DNA of 64,000 nt, from positions 1,253,575 to 1,317,574 of the forward strand of contig MU006225.1 of NCBI GenBank assembly GCA_010093685.1, given 5' to 3'. Source of the DNA: Ophiobolus disseminans (Eukaryota > Ascomycota > Dothideomycetes > Pleosporales > Phaeosphaeriaceae). Positions 54,483 to 64,000 of the stretch are shown here, piece by piece (position 1 is the stretch's first letter; each line of letters opens with the position of its first letter). The translations under genes and the position numbers were made by a program. The notes below the pieces were generated by a model. It was not told the origin of the DNA and did not search any database. It saw only the letters and a list, made by a program, of their open reading frames with translations.

Positions 54483-54877
54483 ATGGTTGACAAATGGGAA
54501 CCGAGCAATACCATCGAGCTCATAGCCCTTACACTCACCATCCCCGGCGCAGTCGCCGCTCTCGTTACGCTCTGGATCTTGATCGCACGACGCCGAAGGA
54601 TACATCAAGGTTTTTTCTCCCTGAAATCTGATCGTGTTCTGTTCGTTAATGGCATCATATTTACTGACTTGTGCTAGGGGTCTCCCGACCGGCGCACACC
54701 AACACGACACCGCATTCCAATCAAGGTGTTTCGTGCACGCCCTCGCAGGCTGCGAATGCTTCGAGCAGCGCCTACGTCAATCAGTTTCAAGATTACTATC
54801 ACGATCTCCATCGCGAAGTCACTACCGAGGCGGCGCAATGGGCTGAGGAAATGGCATACTTGACAAGGCGAACTTGA
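54483..54877 (+). CDS. Small single-pass membrane protein, local family copy B
   Basis: Exon 1 (54483-54609) encodes MVDKWEPSNTIELIALTL, then TIPGAVAALVTLWILIARRRR. Intron 54610-54677 (68 bp, phase 1, CTGAC branch, TGCTAG end). Exon 2 is Ser/Thr/Asn-rich and finishes YHDLHREVTTEAAQWAEEMAYLTRRT, total 108 residues. It lacks the seven or so extra N-terminal residues of the other copies. With hydrophobic helix, Arg4 stop-transfer and a charged helical tail it should be a small single-pass protein with cytosolic C-terminus. No lesion is visible, making this the best-defined intact copy. Confidence 0.72.
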
Positions 54878-56006
54878 GCAGCGTTTCAAGACGCTGTTTT
54901 TTCACATCAATGTCACATTTGACGTTTCACTTCGTATATGATTGCTTTAGCATCATCAGAAGCTATTTCTACTTCCAAAATAATAGTCTATAAGTCGTAG
55001 AACATACCGTTGCTTTGAAATAGATTTTGCGTGCATATCCAACAGTGTAAACTTGGTAATGCATGCTTTAACGTAACTCATATGTAATTCAAGGGCGAGT
55101 TCCGTTTTCGGCAAACTTTTTGACATTATGCTCTACAGTGTAGATCATTCGTAGTGTACGAAGCTGAACTGCAAGCATGGCTCAAGGTCACCCCGCAAAC
55201 TGTGTCAAGCGCCAGCGCCTGGTAAGTCATGAATCTCTATCCCTAAAAAATGTAAAATTCGGATCATAAATGCCGTTCAAATGAAATATCTGGGTTGTTT
55301 TGACCTTGGCTCCAATGAGCAACGGTTAGCGTGCAGTCATACTACCTACACTTCGAGAAAGTCGCTGCCCAGGTGTACAACGCCATTAATGCCCAACAAT
55401 AGAGAGCTATCAGAAGCATTGATATTGTAAATCTAGCGTCTCTAGACGTACGCGTGCTGCGTTTCATCGTATCTGCCCGGACGTGATGACGATGTTCACT
55501 TTGCTGTCTGACGCAACCCTGAATACTACCCGGACTATTTCGTCATGTATGTTGCTTCTTTAACATGTGTTCAAATGAGTTGCTAGTATACGATCGCGTG
55601 AGTGAACGCTATTACCGAGGACGCCCCGTCGGAAAGATGTTAGGACAGTTCTAGGCGTGCAACAGAGTGTTAATAGCGTGTAAACCTACTCTTTACGGTT
55701 CCAAAGTTCAATTCGCACTCATATATCCCACTGCACGCTGTATGGTAGGCTTTGGGTGCTAAAGGGATTGTGTAATGCGGTCGGACAATCTAAGTAGAGC
55801 AAGCTGTTCGACCAGGTCGCGCAACTGTGGGTGACAGTAGCGTTACCCATGGTACTAGAAGTACATCAACATCCCTAATTACCTAGGTAGGTACTTACCA
55901 CGCGGTAAAACAAACCAAGAAACAAATAGGAATACAGTTAATTAGGTATAGAGTAAATTATAGAGCGCGTTTACTCCCCAGAAATTACGTAAAGTTTTTA
56001 CCAGAT
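54878..56006. other. Intergenic, about 1.1 kb, AT-rich
   Basis: It contains a TACCTAGGTA palindrome (55880-55889). One exon-like word with a GTAAGT donor at 55222 has no convincing partner exon. No gene is called. Confidence 0.4.
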
Positions 56007-56243
56007 TTACCACTCCAACGAGCGCTTATCATTTCGCATCCAATACCTTCCAATAGTCCAAAGAGCATTTATATCTCTCTCGCAATTCGATCCAAAAATC
56101 ATCAGGCAAGATTGATTTCTCCCACTTAACCTTTGCTGATGCAGTGATGCAATACATTCATCGAGTTCGGCTCTGGTGGGCATGGCACTGACTGATACGA
56201 TGCTGAGTGCCAGCGCGGCAATGATTTTGAGATTAAATTTCAT
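56007..56243 (-). CDS. Small secreted protein
   Basis: A 78-codon frame with a strong signal peptide (MKFNLKIIAALALSIVSVSA, then MPTRAEL). The mature part of about 58 residues has three Cys (DECIAS, QSCLMI, SNCERD) and is basic towards the end. Size, secretion signal and Cys content fit effector-like small secreted proteins, but three Cys is an odd number and no family is recognised. The stop is followed directly by AAAAACTTTAC, and a further 3' exon after a GGTAAA donor-like end cannot be excluded. Confidence 0.6.
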   Translation of the reverse strand: MKFNLKIIAALALSIVSVSAMPTRAELDECIASLHQQRLSGRNQSCLMIFGSNCERDINALWTIGRYWMRNDKRSLEW

Positions 56244-56589
56244 GGTGATGTGTTAGAGTGATATAAAGTTTTTGAAGTGAGAAGGCGGGATTATCTCGAA
56301 GTGTGTGGTCGAAAGTGTATACAAATACTTATAAATTTTGCGCCTGGTTGATCACTGTGTTTTCGGAACAAAGGTGCTTTGTGGTGGGCATCCCCTTGTC
56401 TTGAAGACAAACGTGTTGCTGTTGTCTGTGGCGAGCGTGCATTTGACACAAAGCAGGCCACACCGTATCAGGGTGAAACTGTAGCATCCTGATCTGATTG
56501 TTCACAATGCTCCTCTTCCATACTCCTCAATGTTTTGGAAAAGATTTGTCGGACGGCGCAACGAATGGTTGCCCTTTGTCAGCTTCCGC
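56244..56589. other. Intergenic, about 350 bp
   Basis: Upstream region of the small secreted protein gene. Nothing further is seen. Confidence 0.45.
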
Positions 56590-57669
56590 TCATTCCCTGA
56601 GTCCTCCCTGCAGTCCGCTCGCTAGCCCTTTATGCAGTGCGTTCTCCTCAAAACTCACTCTTCCAGCCCACCAAGCCAAGATCTCCTCCGCTCTCGCACC
56701 ACTTGGCGCATCCAGCAGACCGACCGCAACATCAACGAGATCTTTACGCCCAAACGTTCCTTCATCCCCGTGCCAGAACACATTGGCGCCGCATTGTGAG
56801 CAAAATGTTCGCGTAACGCCTATTGAAGACGTGTATTTGCGCATCGCGCCCCAATACTTGCCATCTTGTGGGAATGGCTGCGAGAGCACTGAGTCAAGGA
56901 AGATGTTGGAAGTGGGTACAAATGCCCAGAATGTGATGTCGGAACCTGAAGCGCGACGACATGACGCGCATGTACATGTACCTGCTAGGTACCGAGTACC
57001 GTCACCGGGCAGCCACCAGGGCATATTATCTGGGTTTGCAGACTTGTTCAGATGATGTGGTATCATCAGATCTGGATATGGAGATCGCGAGAGTCTGGAG
57101 GACGGCGTAGGTGGTGATATCCAGAACTCGACGCCCTTGCAATGGCAGTGTGCATGCACCGCATTCTTACTGACCAGATGCGGGGATGAAGATGGCAGTG
57201 TCTTTTGCTTGTTCTGAGCTCCAGCGTTCTCCATCCATGCCTCCAGTTGCTTTCCGTTGATTACCTTGACCCACTTGCTGGCCCCTCCATCTTGCGTGTC
57301 GCCAATCCACATGCAACTCTTAAACTCGACAATATCGTCGCTCGCCTCACACTGCAATGTCCCAGTAGCGGCCTCAAAATGGCGATCCGAATGGTACTCG
57401 AGGTACATGTGGGTCCCGCATGTCGTACAAAACCACCGTCGCAGGATGCCGGAGCTATCGTACGGCGTCAGACGCGAGGTGTCTGGCTTTGATGGTGAAG
57501 TAGCGGGGTGTGTAATGTTGATATACGAAGTAAGTAAAGATCCGGAGATACGACGAGAGATGTCGCAACTGCAGAGGTGTGCTGGCAATGGTAGTGACGA
57601 TGACGAAACTTGGAATGTGTGTTTCGCAACTCCGCAGGAGCAGGATACTGTGAGCTCTCTTGTATTCAT
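56590..57669 (-). CDS. Double GFA/CENP-V-domain protein
   Basis: A single exon of 359 residues with two glutathione-dependent-formaldehyde-activating-enzyme (GFA) domains. The first has CSCGVAKHTF, LCSCDISRRISGS and FCTTCGTHMYLEY; the second HCHCKGVEFW, CTCASCRRASGSDITFWAF and FCSQCGANVFWHGDE. Each set provides the paired Cys that bind structural and catalytic zinc. The first domain has CSCD where the usual form is CxxC, so it may be weaker. The fold carries Mis18-like zinc sheets; fungal members are of mostly unknown function and a role in formaldehyde detoxification is not established for this type. Confidence 0.85.
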   Translation of the reverse strand: MNTRELTVSCSCGVAKHTFQVSSSSLPLPAHLCSCDISRRISGSLLTSYINITHPATSPSKPDTSRLTPYDSSGILRRWFCTTCGTHMYLEYHSDRHFEAATGTLQCEASDDIVEFKSCMWIGDTQDGGASKWVKVINGKQLEAWMENAGAQNKQKTLPSSSPHLVSKNAVHAHCHCKGVEFWISPPTPSSRLSRSPYPDLMIPHHLNKSANPDNMPWWLPGDGTRYLAGTCTCASCRRASGSDITFWAFVPTSNIFLDSVLSQPFPQDGKYWGAMRKYTSSIGVTRTFCSQCGANVFWHGDEGTFGRKDLVDVAVGLLDAPSGARAEEILAWWAGRVSFEENALHKGLASGLQGGLRE

Positions 57670-59489
57670 GACGTATTCGTTCTGCCGAGATTAGAGATCA
57701 AGCCTCCAAGTTCGTTCAAGACCGATGTTCGACGCTTCCTCGAAGAGGTGGTTTACCGGTACCCCGCTTCTGCGGAGAGGTCACAGATTCTCAATCTGAC
57801 ACCGTGCTTGGAGCAAGATAGTCAAACGCACACCTTAAAATGATGGGGTCTTAATTCTGCGCAAACACTGGAACTCTGTCACGCGCACAAGTCTGCCCGC
57901 ATTAGCGAGGTCATCAATCCTTGGTAAAATTGGACGCAGCGCATGAATGGATGAGGACATCTGTCCAGGTGAGTCCGACGATACAACCAAATGTCCACGG
58001 CCATTTGTATATATGCTCAATCGATGTTGATCAGGAACCCTACCTCCTCAGCTTTGGGCGTCGATATACTAGACTAGACCGCATTTTCGAATGCATTGTC
58101 CCCTGCCCCCTATATTATCGACGTCACGCGGGCCACAACTGAGCTTTTCTACTCCGTACACATGTCGCTTCGGCGTCTACTCCGGATTATTGGATCGTGT
58201 ACAGAAACCCAACGTTTTCTGCAGGGATCGGATTTCTATCGCAAACATGATGCGCGGCTTGGATAGTGATGCCATGGCGGACTCGCGCCTCGAATCTGGG
58301 GTGAAGCCCGACGCTACCGGAGATGCACAGGTATGGTTCAGGTCCCGCAAAACGTGGCACTCCTAGCGTGTCAAGGCTTTCGGAGGAACCAGACTTTGCG
58401 ATCAGACCTGCATGATGGCATTGTGGCATGAGGGGCAGCATGTTTCCGGCTTTCGCTTCCTCGGAAGTGTGCAGAGATGTCAATATCGATTCAGACATTC
58501 CTTGTTGTCGATCGATAAGTTTGGCCGAGTTGCGCCGCCGGTCTATCGCGAGGGTTTATCGAAGTGCGTTGCGACAACGTCAAGTTCTCCGTGGATCAGG
58601 TTAAAGGTATAGTTTATCCGGAAGTTCTCTAAGGTACATGGGATAGGGTGATTAATGCCTCGCTGCTAGTTCCCTAGGTCCATTTTGTGATGGTGCTCCC
58701 ATTAGGAAGTTGGACGTAGAGAACTTGATGATCAACATTAGCATCGCCTGGAGCAAGGATTATGCCGTTGTGGTGAGCTGCATGGATAATTCCAAGAATT
58801 CTGGAAATGAGTCGTGGATGAGAGTGGGGATGCTGAAGGAGTTCCTTCCGACGTCCCTGCAGCCTGCTGATCGGACGCTACTAAGCGAAGCGATTTCGAC
58901 ACGATACGGCAGTTGTGTCCGTTCACGGTTAACCACAACTCCTCCTACATCCTCTACAAATCATGCAACGTGTTCCATCGTGCCGTCTGAATTTGTACCT
59001 CCTAACATACTGTTTGGGCGAGTATGTACCCCACGACTCGGACTAATGTTTGCCACTTTCCACTAGTTGCTGTCGAATTCACCGATGTGTTGCGGTGGCG
59101 TCCGCCAGTTCTAGTCTCGCACCTGTCAAGCGCACTAAGACGGGATACATCGGGGCATCTCCACTCTTTGGGCACGCTCGCCGGACTCGTCCATATCTTT
59201 GCCCACCAGAAGACTCTGAAACACGACTCAGTCCATCTTAGCATCTTGGGCCGACACATTCCAGTCGGACGGTCGCTCCTAGCGTGTCTAGAAACGCCAA
59301 GTGACTGGTCTCCTGCATTAACGATGTGTCTTGAGATGATTTTAGCTGCCGGCAATTGGCGACGAGTAAGGGAAGTCCCCTTTCCAGGTTTCCATCGTAT
59401 ATGTCACTGTGATTCCCAGCTTTCCGTTTCCCTGGGACCCTTCGATCTTCTCCTGGCTCGTGGGAAGACGTGCATAATCCTCCGAGATC
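57670..59489. other. Gene-poor stretch of about 1.8 kb
   Basis: Frames such as 58710-59066 (plus) are of reasonable length but show no domain, no splice support and no good start context. It could hold a decayed gene. None is called. Confidence 0.4.
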
Positions 59490-60678
59490 ATGTCTAACTC
59501 AAGCCAGGACTATCAGATTGCCGGTTTGGCTGCGGGGTTCACAATCGGATTTGGTTGCTTGACGGTATGGGAGGCCATCAAACAGACGCGGCGCAATCGC
59601 AATCCCCTGAGGTCGATCTATATCTACATGGTATGGGGTGAGATCTTGGTCAACGTGATTATTGCAATCATCGCATGGCTGTTTCTCAATGGAAAACTGG
59701 GGCCAACGTAAGCATACCTCCAACTGTTACCTCAATGTCGTCTAACCATACAGCGTCCCAATTCTCTTCTTCATCCTCTTCTTTTGGGTCTTCCAGATCC
59801 AGCTACTTATGCAGATCATCATCAACCGGATTGCTCTCATCGCTGAACACCGAAGTACTGTCGCGAAGTTGAAGTGGGGAACCGTCGTCATCATCACTGC
59901 CATCAACATTGCGGTCTTCGTCATCTGGATTCCCGCCCACACTGTCCCACCCATATCAGAGACCTTCGTCAAGATCAACAATGTCTGGGACAAGATCTCC
60001 AAGGTCCTGATCCTGATCGTCGATGCAGGCTTGAACTGGTACTTTCTCCGCACAGTCCAGATCAGGCTGGTCAAGCAGAATGGCTTGAAGAAGTACGCAC
60101 CGCTCATCAGCTTCAATGCCAAGCTCATGATCCTCTCCATCGGCATGGATGTAAGTTACCCAACCCACTTTACATACCAACAAGGTCGCTGACGGAACCA
60201 CCAGGCTCTCTTGATCGGGCTGATGTTCCTCAAGAACCAAGTTGTATACATCCAATTCCACCCCGTCGTCTATATCGTCAAGCTCAACATCGAAATGTCC
60301 ATGGCCTCGCTCGTCGTTCGTCTCGCACAAGGAAAGCCCGAAAATGACATGTACCCCGAGGAGTTCCACAGCTCATCCAACCATCCAACCGGTCCGCAGT
60401 CTCACCTACGGTCTGGGAACCACGCACAGCGCGTGCAGATCCAGTCGATACAAATGAAGTCGAATCGCGGCAGGAACGACGTACTGAACGGAAACGATAG
60501 TGACGAGTCGCTAGGCGGCATCCACTGTCAAACCGACTTGAACGTCGTGGTAGAGAGGGTGGAACCGAAGAAGGGTGAGGGAAGTTCGAGGAGTTCACAG
60601 GAGGCGCCATACTCGGTGTTTGACGATGACTACCCGCTACACAAGGAGAAGATGCAAGCGAACGCGCGAAAGATGTAA
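59490..60678 (+). CDS. Seven-TM integral membrane protein, function unknown
   Basis: Three exons (introns 59708-59753 and 60151-60204; frame kept) give 362 residues. Seven hydrophobic segments are visible: AGLAAGFTIGFGCLTVWEA, YMVWGEILVNVIIAIIAWL, VPILFFFILFFWVFQIQLL, WGTVVIITAINIAVFVIWI, VLILIVDAGLNWYFL, LISFNAKLMILSIGMDALL and VVYIVKLNIEMSMASLVV. The tail is long, polar and Ser/Asn-rich. This resembles the fungal integral membrane proteins with a rhodopsin-like layout that are often annotated as PTH11-like relatives, but it lacks a CFEM domain and no ligand can be named. The last residues (KMQANARKM) are basic. Confidence 0.8.
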
Positions 60679-60800
60679 TGTACTCTCTCTTATATTTTCA
60701 TGAGCAGTAATAATACAAAGCATTATTTTAGCCACTTCTTCATGGGGTTGGTCAATAACAATCGCGGTACAGTAACTTCCACAAATGGTGACAGCAGTAC

Positions 60801-61214
60801 TCAGGACCGTATAGTCACGTTCACCATCTCCTCCGCCCACTCTCGTCTCTCCGCTGTTACTTCACCATGCAGCTCTTTATATTGGTCGTCAAACCAGCCA
60901 TGATACTCGTTCTCTGCTATACCCGGGCTGCGACTGGAGGTACTTGGAAGGACCTCCGAAGAGCGATCGGTGGCAGCGATAAAGCTTCCCTTCACTAGTA
61001 TGAGGTGTCAGGCCATAAACATAACGTTACGTTGAATGAGATGGCAGCAGAGATGTTACTCACTCTTATTCTTCCGACGACGCCACTACAGCAATATCCA
61101 CAAGGTGGCAAGCGCGGCCAATGCACCCGGCAGTGTGAGCACTAGTGCCATGAGCTCGATTGTGGTACTAGGTTCCCATGTGGCAGCAGTCGAGCTGCTG
61201 TTTGCTGGTGCCAT
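60801..61214 (-). pseudogene. Small single-pass membrane protein, local family copy C, with in-frame TAG
   Basis: Exon 1 (61214-61064) reads MAPANSSSTAATWEPSTTIE, then a hydrophobic helix LMALVLTLPGALAALATLWILL followed directly by TAG and then WRRRKNK. Intron 61063-60995 (69 bp, phase 1, GTGAGT donor, CTGAC branch, ACTAG end) matches copy B closely. Exon 2 runs MKGSFIAATDRSSEVLPST, then SRSPGIAENEYHGWFDDQYK and ELHGEVTAERREWAEEMVNV. The TAG falls at the membrane/stop-transfer junction where the relatives have a coding residue, so the product would be the helix alone. A CAG to TAG change is the simplest origin. Everything else, splice sites included, is intact, suggesting a recent event or readthrough. 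Confidence 0.65.
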
Positions 61215-62307
61215 AAACCGCTACGGTAGAGCAAAGCAAAGAAGTACTCGAGGACATGGTCAACGACGACTTAGGCAAGGTAAGCGTCGGTCTAGTCGGA
61301 ACAAATCAAAATAAGATAGGGCCGAGACAACCGTAGGTATGGAAGAGTCATTTCCGTTCGAGAGAGTGCAATGCAGTAGAATACGAAAGGCAGTAGGAAA
61401 CTTTTGTACAGGTTTCGCTTGAGCGGGGTGGTTTGAATTACTTCCGACCTTCGATGATTTCATCAGTTGAGGAGCGTCTTACCGTGTTTGAACTTGGCTA
61501 GTCGCTATTGGCTAGGCGCGCCGGCACGATCCTTCATCCTCGAAGTGCCCGCTATGAGGCGCATGCCCGACAATTTACGCACCTGCAGTGCAGACTCCCC
61601 TGCACACGCCACTCGTCTTACGTGCACTCTACCTATATTACCTACCTCCGCGACAGACAGCCCCATGCAGCTAACTAGCGCCTGCCGCCTATGCGGCTCG
61701 AGCTCATCATGTTTATGCTGTCCCTGTTCATGCTGTGCCTCACTCAGCGATGAGGTCCTCATTTGTGGAGGTTCCAATTAAGTCTGATCTGACGGACAGC
61801 TCGATCGCCTCAACCTCGTGCGCGATCATGACCGGAAAACCCGCGCAATGTTATGACCAACGGGAATGCATTCGCGTCTGCAATTGTATTATGTAGGACG
61901 TTCTAACTACCCGTTCAGTCTCTCTCCAGTCTTGAACAAGTACTTTGACTGACTAGGTACCAAGACTCAGCACTGCAACAGCCGGTAACATGAGTGTCGC
62001 TACCTTGCACTGCCTCACCACCACCAGCCAATGCCACCATCCAACAGTAATCAGACGAACACGCCGCCTCTGCTTCTCTATTACACTCAACATAAACACT
62101 GACCATAATCCACATATCTATACAAGAAATCCCGGCCAAAGCAACGACCCTGCCCCACCCTCTAAAGTCCAAATTGACCGAACGCCGACATGCCAACCCA
62201 ACACAAACACATAGACAGGCTTAACAGATCGCCGCCTGATACGAGACATTCACTTCGAAGTACACCCAGCCAACAGCATAACATCAACAAAATATCATAT
62301 CTTCTTG
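61215..62307. other. Intergenic, about 1.1 kb
   Basis: Upstream of copy C. A 90-codon minus-strand frame (61777-61505) has no homology cue. No gene is called. Confidence 0.4.
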
Positions 62308-62672
62308 TCACCTCCCCTCCCCAGCCCACGCTTGCCTCTCCGCCGCGACCTCCCCCTGCAGTTCACGATACTGCTCCTGGAACCATCCTGTATACCAAAC
62401 GTTCGCAGTATCCGGGCTTCGACTAGATGGCAGGGGTGGACTGCGAAGATAGCGTTCCACTGACAAACAACATCAGCAGCTGTACCAATCGTGAAGTGCA
62501 GTTGGAAGCAATAATACATACTTTCATTCTTCAAACGCCGTCGAGTCAGAAGTGTCCAAAGCGTGGCTAGGGCAGCTATAGCACCGGGTACAGCGATTAA
62601 GAGCGCGATGAGTTCGATGGTCGTGTTGGGGTCCCAGATGGATGAGGGTGGGGTGGTGGCTGTTGGAGGCAT
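62308..62672 (-). CDS. Small single-pass membrane protein, local family copy D
   Basis: Exon 1 (62672-62522) reads MPPTATTPPSSIWDPNTTIE, then LIALLIAVPGAIAALATLW and TLLTRRRLKNE. Intron 62521-62460 (62 bp, phase 1, GTATGT donor, CTGAT branch, TTGTCAG end). Exon 2 reads MERYLRSPPLPSSRSPDTAN, then WYTGWFQEQYRELQGEV and AAERQAWAGEGR, total 100 residues. It is closest to copy C (SRSP..A, GWF..QY.EL.GEV.AER). The usual WAEEM end is altered to WAGEG. The frame is open for 79 codons upstream, but family comparison fixes the start here. Confidence 0.72.
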
Positions 62673-64000
62673 CGGGGTGCGAGGGTGAAGTGCGCAGACG
62701 GATGGCTGGTGGGGATGCGGGCAAGATTCCGTGGAGGAAAGGCTTCGTGGGAACAATGAGATCAAGAGGTCGAAAGAATGGAAGTTGGTACAGAAGAAGG
62801 TGGTGAATGTTAGTTTGAAGCAAGAGACTGTGTATACTTCCTCATGTACCGCCGTACTTACAGTCAGTCTTATACCATCGCTAATTACGGTGAACAGCAG
62901 AATTCGCATGTCTTCGTAAGATGCGTAGTGGAAACGAGTTGCCTCACCAGTTCGACATCACATCTCTCTTGAACAAGGCACCCGGATTGGCCGTCTGTGC
63001 GAGTCCAAGCCAGGCCACGGCCGCAAAAGCCTCGTGCAGATGCCATGCGCTGGCGTCCCAACCTGATCCAGTTAGCCACGAAGGCAGGTGCATTCCAAAC
63101 CAAGAGCCCGGGAACTCTACATGCGCGTATCATCAGGTTTCGTATGACATAGCCCCAGTGCGTGCAAATTCTGGAATCAAAGTTCTTTGAACGCCTTCCG
63201 TGCCAAGCGTGAATGCTGTGGAGGAGTCGACCTGTGGAGCTTGTGTCATTTCAGGACCTCGTTGTGCGCCAACCAAGTGCTTGCCACACACACTTGCGGC
63301 TGCAGCTGCGAGCCACGGACCCTCTTCACCGGCGACGAGACGCACAGAGGTGCTGCATGGCGGATGGCAAAACCTGGAGTCGGCGTCACGGCGGCTTCGC
63401 AGCGCGAAAACTATGCAGCGTCTCCGGACTCTGTTTTTTGACATAGCCACGCGATTCCTCGTTCCTTGTGTCCCTGCATCCCACCGACCACATGCTGTAC
63501 GAGCCCAACAGAGGGCGCACGATAAGCGACGTAGCCACGGCCAAGCCCTTTCGTCCACATTCATATGCTATTGGGGGCGCTGCCCTGTGCCTGGCAGCGG
63601 GGAAGCTGACATCGCCCATCCCGATGCAAGTCTGCGCGTGCGGTGTCGCATATGCGGCTCTGCGGCTGAGATTCTTAGAAATCCGACGTCGAGGAACGTC
63701 ACACTGAAACCAACATTCCCCCCATATAGGACGAACAATGAATAATATCTTCACATTTCATTCCCCCTCCGCATCAAAACGTCACCTCATGCTATATCCA
63801 AAGCACGAAATTTTGCGGCACACACCTTCATCCGACACCTACACCGACGGCCCAGGCGCCATATCCACCCACCCGCCCTCTCTCCCCCAAACTCCCGCTT
63901 TTGTATAATCCCCGCGTCCACTACCACGCAAGTATCCAAAGCGGAAATACTCATTCACGCCTGGCATATGCTGGACCCACGTCCAACTCTGCGGCATGCG
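62673..64000. other. Gene-poor right end of the window, about 1.3 kb
   Basis: Overlapping frames at 63130-63750 on both strands are typical of GC-rich non-coding sequence and show no domain. Nothing is called up to the edge. Confidence 0.4.

Noticed and set aside
58710..59066. 118-codon plus-strand frame
   Set aside because: No domain, weak start context and no flanking exons. It may be a relic, but nothing positive supports a gene.
1..64000. CRISPR arrays, rRNA genes, complete transposons, telomeric repeats
   Set aside because: None seen. The window is nuclear fungal DNA with only short repeat relics.

Overview
The window is nuclear DNA of a filamentous ascomycete (Pezizomycotina), most likely a Dothideomycete. 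The supporting signs are short 44-69 bp GT-AG introns with CTRAY branch sites, HET and 2EXR (LPxELRLxIYE) proteins, Zn2Cys6 and DUF6536 families, and a genome-defence style of gene decay. Closely packed genes alternate with gene-poor stretches of 1-2 kb. No plasmid, phage, CRISPR or prokaryotic feature is present.

Layout. 0-5 kb: a zinc-finger/kinase protein that appears spliced to a HET domain running off the left edge, then a SET-domain gene. 6-9 kb: a secreted CE1 esterase and a CobW-type GTPase. 9.5-13 kb: a cytochrome P450 and a class I terpene synthase diverging from one promoter (a minimal terpene locus). 13-18.5 kb: a GH51 arabinofuranosidase, an amidohydrolase and a YbjQ-like protein. 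19-23 kb: an RNase H-like gene broken by a stop, and a DUF6536 membrane protein. 23-37.5 kb: five 2EXR genes (one nonsense-broken, one frameshifted) interspersed with a damaged BCS1-like AAA ATPase, a multi-pass membrane protein, and a glycosyltransferase pseudogene with three lesions. 37.5-47.4 kb: a compact candidate metabolite cluster of aldo-keto reductase, Zn2Cys6 regulator, MFS transporter, and an adenylation-thiolation-reductase enzyme whose last 170 residues are a gluconokinase-type kinase. 48-50 kb: small genes, a secreted protein, and a tRNA-Lys(CTT) gene interrupted in the T arm by a 51 bp insert that looks like a spliceosomal intron. 52-63 kb: four dispersed copies of an unrecognised small single-pass membrane protein family sharing one intron position, interleaved with a small secreted protein, a double-GFA protein and a seven-TM protein.

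The strongest candidates for something undescribed are the small-protein family, the tRNA with a GT-TACTAAC-AG insert, the reductase-kinase fusion and the kinase-HET fusion. Exon structures were worked out by hand from reading frames and splice signals. Family names come from motif recognition, not from database searches.
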